Shown here in pieces: positions 59,671 through 64,000 of a stretch of 64,000 nt of DNA (position 1 is its first letter; the number at the start of each line of letters is the position of its first letter). The position numbers were made by a program, and so were the translations under genes. The notes under the pieces were generated by a model. It was given only the letters and a program-made list of their open reading frames with translations. It did no database searches and was not told where the DNA came from. This DNA comes from Entrophospora sp. SA101 (taxonomy: Eukaryota; Glomeromycota; Glomeromycetes; Entrophosporales; Entrophosporaceae). Where the stretch lies: positions 49,291-113,290 of the forward strand of contig CAUDNR010000424.1 of assembly GCA_958430865.1 (NCBI GenBank), given 5' to 3'.

Positions 59671-60497
59671 TTATTTGAATTATATTTATTTTATTTTTTT
59701 CATCTTCATTTAAAACAACACATAACAATAACACATAATTATAATACGCATCTTTATTTTGACGTTTTTTTTTTTCTAATTTAAAGAGGCAAACAAACAA
59801 TTCTCTTTTTTATATATTTGAAATAGTTCTATTCTCAAACAAATTGTAGCTCCTAATGAATAATTGGTGTTCAGTTATTATACCATATGGGTTTCATAAA
59901 CATTTTTATTTTAACTGCATTTATCCGAATTTGAAATTTTTATTTTGGCGGGAAAAAAAATTTAGAGAATAACTTTCCTAATATTATTTACATTAATATA
60001 AACTATAAAGTATTAAATAAATTATAATTAATACGCTGAACCAATTAATTAACATAATAACAATTAAATGATTTGCAGGTTTGCATAAATAAATTTTTTT
60101 TTATTATACTTAATTATACTTAAACTATTCTAAAAATGGATAATCAGTATTCTTGCTAATATACATTGATGTTCAAAAATTTTCAGGGACTAAAATTTAG
60201 TGACTTAGTACAAATAGTCCCCATATCTTTTGTTGTAAACAATGCTCGTTAAGCAGCATTTTAAAGTCTCTAATCTAAATAATACCAATTCAACTCCCTT
60301 TTTTGATGGTAACAGCACGGTTATTTATTAGAAAATATATATTCTAACCATATCTGATACCAATGGCTTAATATGTTTATTCAGAGCTTTCTGGCGTCAT
60401 AGAACAAGACGCCAAACTATTCATCAATACTTTTCCAAATCCACAGATTTTGTATCGCCAAATGTTTGTATGATCAACGTTTTAACTCCTTATGACT

Positions 60498-60701
60498 TGA
60501 TTCTTCATCTATACAGTGGACCTAGAACCCTCATTATTTTATTGATCTTTTTATCAACAGCCTCGCTGTTTGAAACTGCGTCTAGAGTTGTTAAGCAACC
60601 ATCACGTTTAATGACTGCTCTTTCAAGTACTTTTAGAGATTTATTTTTCTAAGATAATAAATTAATAATATATATATGTATGCATACATACATATATAAT
60701 A

Positions 60702-60771
<70 letters not shown>

Positions 60772-60878
60772 ATCAAAATCCCAATTCTTACCATTAGTAT
60801 ATTGTTTACAAATTTTTACGGGCTTCTAACTCATCTGAACCACACTTTCTACCAATGAATTCTTTTGCCCAAACCTAA
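60498..60878 (-). pseudogene. decayed gene fragment, arm-2 copy
   Basis: Inverted copy of 32470-32850. Same broken exon-like blocks. Unknown family. Confidence 0.4.
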
Positions 60879-62077
60879 AATAACAACATGGCTGCTTATT
60901 GTCATTGATTATTCAAAATGGAAAACTAGTGCTACAAATAAGTGATAAAAATTACCATAAACCCAAATGTTGTGCAACAGCACTTTGAAAATGCTTATTA
61001 TATCAATTAAAAAGTGAAATATATTTCCAAAAGTTTTAGTCCATCAATAATGAGAAATAAAGATGCAGAGAGATGTTAGTATAGAGTCTGATATATCTGG
61101 TGAAGAGTCATTTTTAGACATGCTTGTGATTTATGAGTTTATAACATCACCTCAATGGCACACATAAGCAATGTTTTGTATTGATGACGAAAATTAAATT
61201 GATGGAATTGGTGAAGCAATAAGAAAAATTTCATTGTGAACCTGGAAATATGCATAGACTACGTATGCAAAGCCTGGAACACCGGCGCCAACAACAATTT
61301 TCAAACCGTTACGCTATACAATCACTCATTCTCACCTTCAAACAAATACACTTGATACACTATGATCATCATGTGAAAAAGTAATGAACGATAAGAATAC
61401 ATAACTTTCGTGTGATGCTTGGTCAAAATGAATTATTGTAATGTTTAACGGTTTTTTTAATTCCTATTATTCTTTTCCAATATTCGACAGAAAACTCACC
61501 TTGAGGGAATTGTAAATTGGGCGGGTGTCTTGATGTATCTCAAGGTGATTGGGATTAAAAGATTATTAGGGTTCTTTGTATAGCTCGTCACTAAAATTTA
61601 AACCCTGAAATTTTGATATCAATTGTTTTTCATTTTGGTATAAATAAAATAAAAAAAGGCCCAAAAAATTAAAATCCCAATTAGAGACAATTTAAATTTT
61701 TTTATTGGTCTAATTTTGTTTAATTTTAGACATGCGGCCGAAAACATTACCTAAATACCTAAATTCAAAAACTTGATTTATATATATATATATATTATTA
61801 TAATAAACAAAAAAAGCAAATTCGGCGTTTAAACTAAAAAAAAAAAATTTTTGTGTAATTTGTATTTTATTTTTTTAGTTATATAAATACGTGTAGTTTT
61901 CGTGAGTTTTTTTTCTTTTTTTTATTTTATTTTTCAACTTAAAGTTTGGATTAAAAAAAATAAACAAAATTTATCTATAATTTATATAACGAGCTTTAAT
62001 TACTTAATTCTAAAACCGAGGTTCGAGTAAATTAAATTTAGTTGATATATAATAAAATTTATCATTTATTAAATAAA

Positions 62078-62535
62078 ATGGACACAGATTGGTGTATTAT
62101 GTGTGATTCTCATTGCAATACTTCCGTAAGTAATAATTTTTTAGAAGAGGAAAATAATATCAATCTTTATTAATAATTACTATAAAACAAACATTATATT
62201 AATATTAATATTATTTATATAAATTTTAGGGCGCAATTTATTGTTCAGAAGAATGTAAAATGCAAGATCGCTTAGAGGAATCAGTTAGAACAAAGAAATC
62301 ACCGTCAAGCTACAATTATGATGTAATGAAGGCCTCAAAATTAACAGCTTCTTCGAAATTATTGAATCAACAACATCAACAATTCCTATTTTATCATCGT
62401 TCTCCTATTTCTCGTCACCAACATTATTATTATAATAAATCAGCAAAAAAAATTATTAACAACAATCTTGTTGCAATTAACAATAATCTTAACAATGCCA
62501 ATACTAACAATATATCAAGATCTTTATATGTTTAA
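62078..62535 (+). CDS. ECL1: ECL1-like zinc-binding protein, arm-2 copy
   Basis: Exon 1 is 62078-62125 and exon 2 is 62230-62535, with a GT-AG intron (GTAAGT ... TTTTAG), for 117 residues. The cysteine cluster (CIMC, C, YCSEEC) is intact and the low-complexity Gln/Asn/Tyr tail ends SRSLYV. Sequence matches the arm-1 gene, including more than 0.5 kb upstream. Both copies look functional. The role is known only by family, as a small fungal regulator of chronological life span. Confidence 0.75.
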
Positions 62536-62867
62536 CTCTCGCTAATGAAAACACTGTAAATAAACATTAAAAAAATATATAAAATATTAAAAATTAAAAA
62601 TTAGATTTTTACAAAAAGGACAATCAATCAATAACTAATAATAACATATCATCATCCTCATATATACACAAAATTTTCATCTTTCAAATTCATGTACAAA
62701 CTTTTCTCTCAAAATTTACATTTATTTATTTATTTATTTAATGATTTATTTTCTTTATTAAAATTATATATAGAAAAATAAAAAATTGCTGCATAAATAA
62801 TAATTTTTTTCTTATTAATACGCCTTATTTCCATATAACAACTTTTGACTTGCCTAATTTTAATAAA

Positions 62868-62973
62868 CTATTCGCAATTAATAATAAATAACATTTTTGC
62901 CGTACCAAAATCGATTAGTTTGGTTTTATTACTATTGTTGTTGTTTTGGTTCTTTCTCAAAAGATTATCTGAA
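62868..62973 (-). pseudogene. kinase catalytic-loop relic, arm-2 copy
   Basis: Inverted copy of 30375-30480 with DNLL and LIDFGTAK motifs and the same frameshift. Confidence 0.65.
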
Positions 62974-63435
62974 TATATCACGATCGCCTTCGCGCATAAT
63001 AGAACTTCCTCATTGAATTAAAAAACATATAGCATTTCCAAAATTAGGAGAATAATGGAGGGAACGTGACTGATTATTCAGGAAGAGGAACCTAATGTTA
63101 TACAACACAGACAATTCTGATGGATCTTACTTCTTTAAACATGATGATTTAACCATGAAGCACTAGTTCAATTGTTGTGTCGTGCACATACCGGGTGAAG
63201 AAGGTGGGTGTGATGCTCAATCTTCATCTTCTAATATTCCTCCCGATTTTAATAATTCCACATCCACATCTACCTACGTCAACTTTCTTGTTCTCTGATC
63301 CTCCCTCCTCTTCTACTTCAATCTCAAATGATATATCAATTCTTTATAGTGCAATCATCAAGCCCTAACAACCAGAAATTAGAAATTTCTTCATCAAATA
63401 TATTTTATTTTATTTACTGATTTAAGGTCACGAAA

Positions 63436-64000
63436 TTGTAAAAGATAGTATGTCATAATTAATTTTACATTTCCACTTGTTCATGAATAAAAACATTTAT
63501 TATTTATATTTTTTTCTGAAATAAAGAATTTCTCATCTGTTGATTGAGTTTTTAATTCATGATCAATTTCGTGTTCCCTTTTCTTTAATTTTAATTTTTC
63601 TGATCGTAATAAATGAACTAGTCCATGCTTTCAGATTAACAATTGCAAACAATGTCATCCGCCACTTATTTAGACAAGATGTGTCCTCACAACAAATATT
63701 AAAATATTTACATTCGAGTTTGACCATACATATCATACAACCACTTGGGTAAAATATGAATCCTTTTTCAGATGGTGATTATTTTCATTTGATATTTTTG
63801 TTTTGTTTGTTGGTGGACGATTCATCTAATTTTTTGAATTCACAATTGTATAAAGTTTATCAATAATAAGCTTTGAATGAGTTCATTTTCATTTTCTTTA
63901 TAATCAAAATTTATTTCATGTAAAACCTTGTACCAAATAAAATCCATTAATCACGCTCTCTCAATCTCGGATAGACTATATTTTATACAAAAGCCCATCA
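63436..64000 (+). repeat. segment A, second copy in direct orientation
   Basis: Matches 28894-29458 with no difference seen over 565 bp, up to the window end. It starts at a junction where arm 2 (running toward 29909 on the complement) changes to forward sequence through the shared TTGT. Confidence 0.93.

Larger units (their letters stand above)
53582..63439 (-). repeat. arm 2 of the inverted duplication
   Basis: Reverse complement of 29909-39707. The outer end at 63436-63439 (TTGT) is shared with the start of the second A segment. Confidence 0.96.

Overview
The window is AT-rich eukaryotic DNA: short GT-AG introns, many microsatellites and dense small DNA transposons. TKL-like kinases with an N-terminal CxxC pair, a BTB-TLDc relic, and hAT and pogo debris together fit an arbuscular mycorrhizal fungus such as Rhizophagus. 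That taxonomic call is inference; the sequence contains no marker gene. Two 10-base N gaps (24681-24690 and 52874-52883) show it is a scaffold of at least three contigs.

Left part (1-26546). A kinase relic, two terminal-inverted-repeat elements and a decayed multi-exon gene (2390-5060) whose coding exon was hit by a hAT MITE are followed by the most unusual layout in the window. A minus-strand gene of unknown function (26546 to 25429) stops at an LTR-like repeat. Its apparent last 17 codons lie 20 kb away at 5292-5346, next to a second direct copy of that repeat. Both outer edges carry the 5-bp duplication GATCA. Positions 5347-25428 therefore look like one 20-kb insertion bounded by ~510-bp TG...CA repeats. 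It contains no reverse transcriptase that I can see. It does contain two intact host-type genes (a four-helix MARVEL-like membrane protein and an F-box/ankyrin protein) and many MITEs.

Middle (27348-28753). A two-exon kinase-like gene has the HRD catalytic aspartate replaced by asparagine, so it is probably a pseudokinase.

Right part (28894-64000). A 9.8-kb inverted duplication (arms 29909-39707 and 53582-63439) surrounds a 13.9-kb unique core. Each arm carries an ECL1-like zinc-binding gene, a TOP1 pseudogene, a kinase catalytic-loop relic and several MITEs. Both arms end inward exactly at a hAT-like element. The two element copies differ only in their inner ~195 bp, while the outer ~9.6 kb appears identical except for one AT microsatellite. 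That pattern fits recombination between inverted element copies. At the outer end of arm 2 the sequence switches through a 4-bp microhomology (TTGT) back to forward-orientation sequence from 28894. The order A-B-C-B'-A is the start of a DUP-TRP/INV-DUP-type rearrangement, if it is not an assembly artefact.

The unique core (39708-53581) holds hAT and BTB-TLDc pseudogenes, an intact 11-exon PUB1/TIA1-like RNA-binding protein, an intact 10-exon DCN1-like cullin-neddylation factor, and a damaged NTA1-like N-terminal amidase. No tRNA, rRNA or CRISPR array was recognised.
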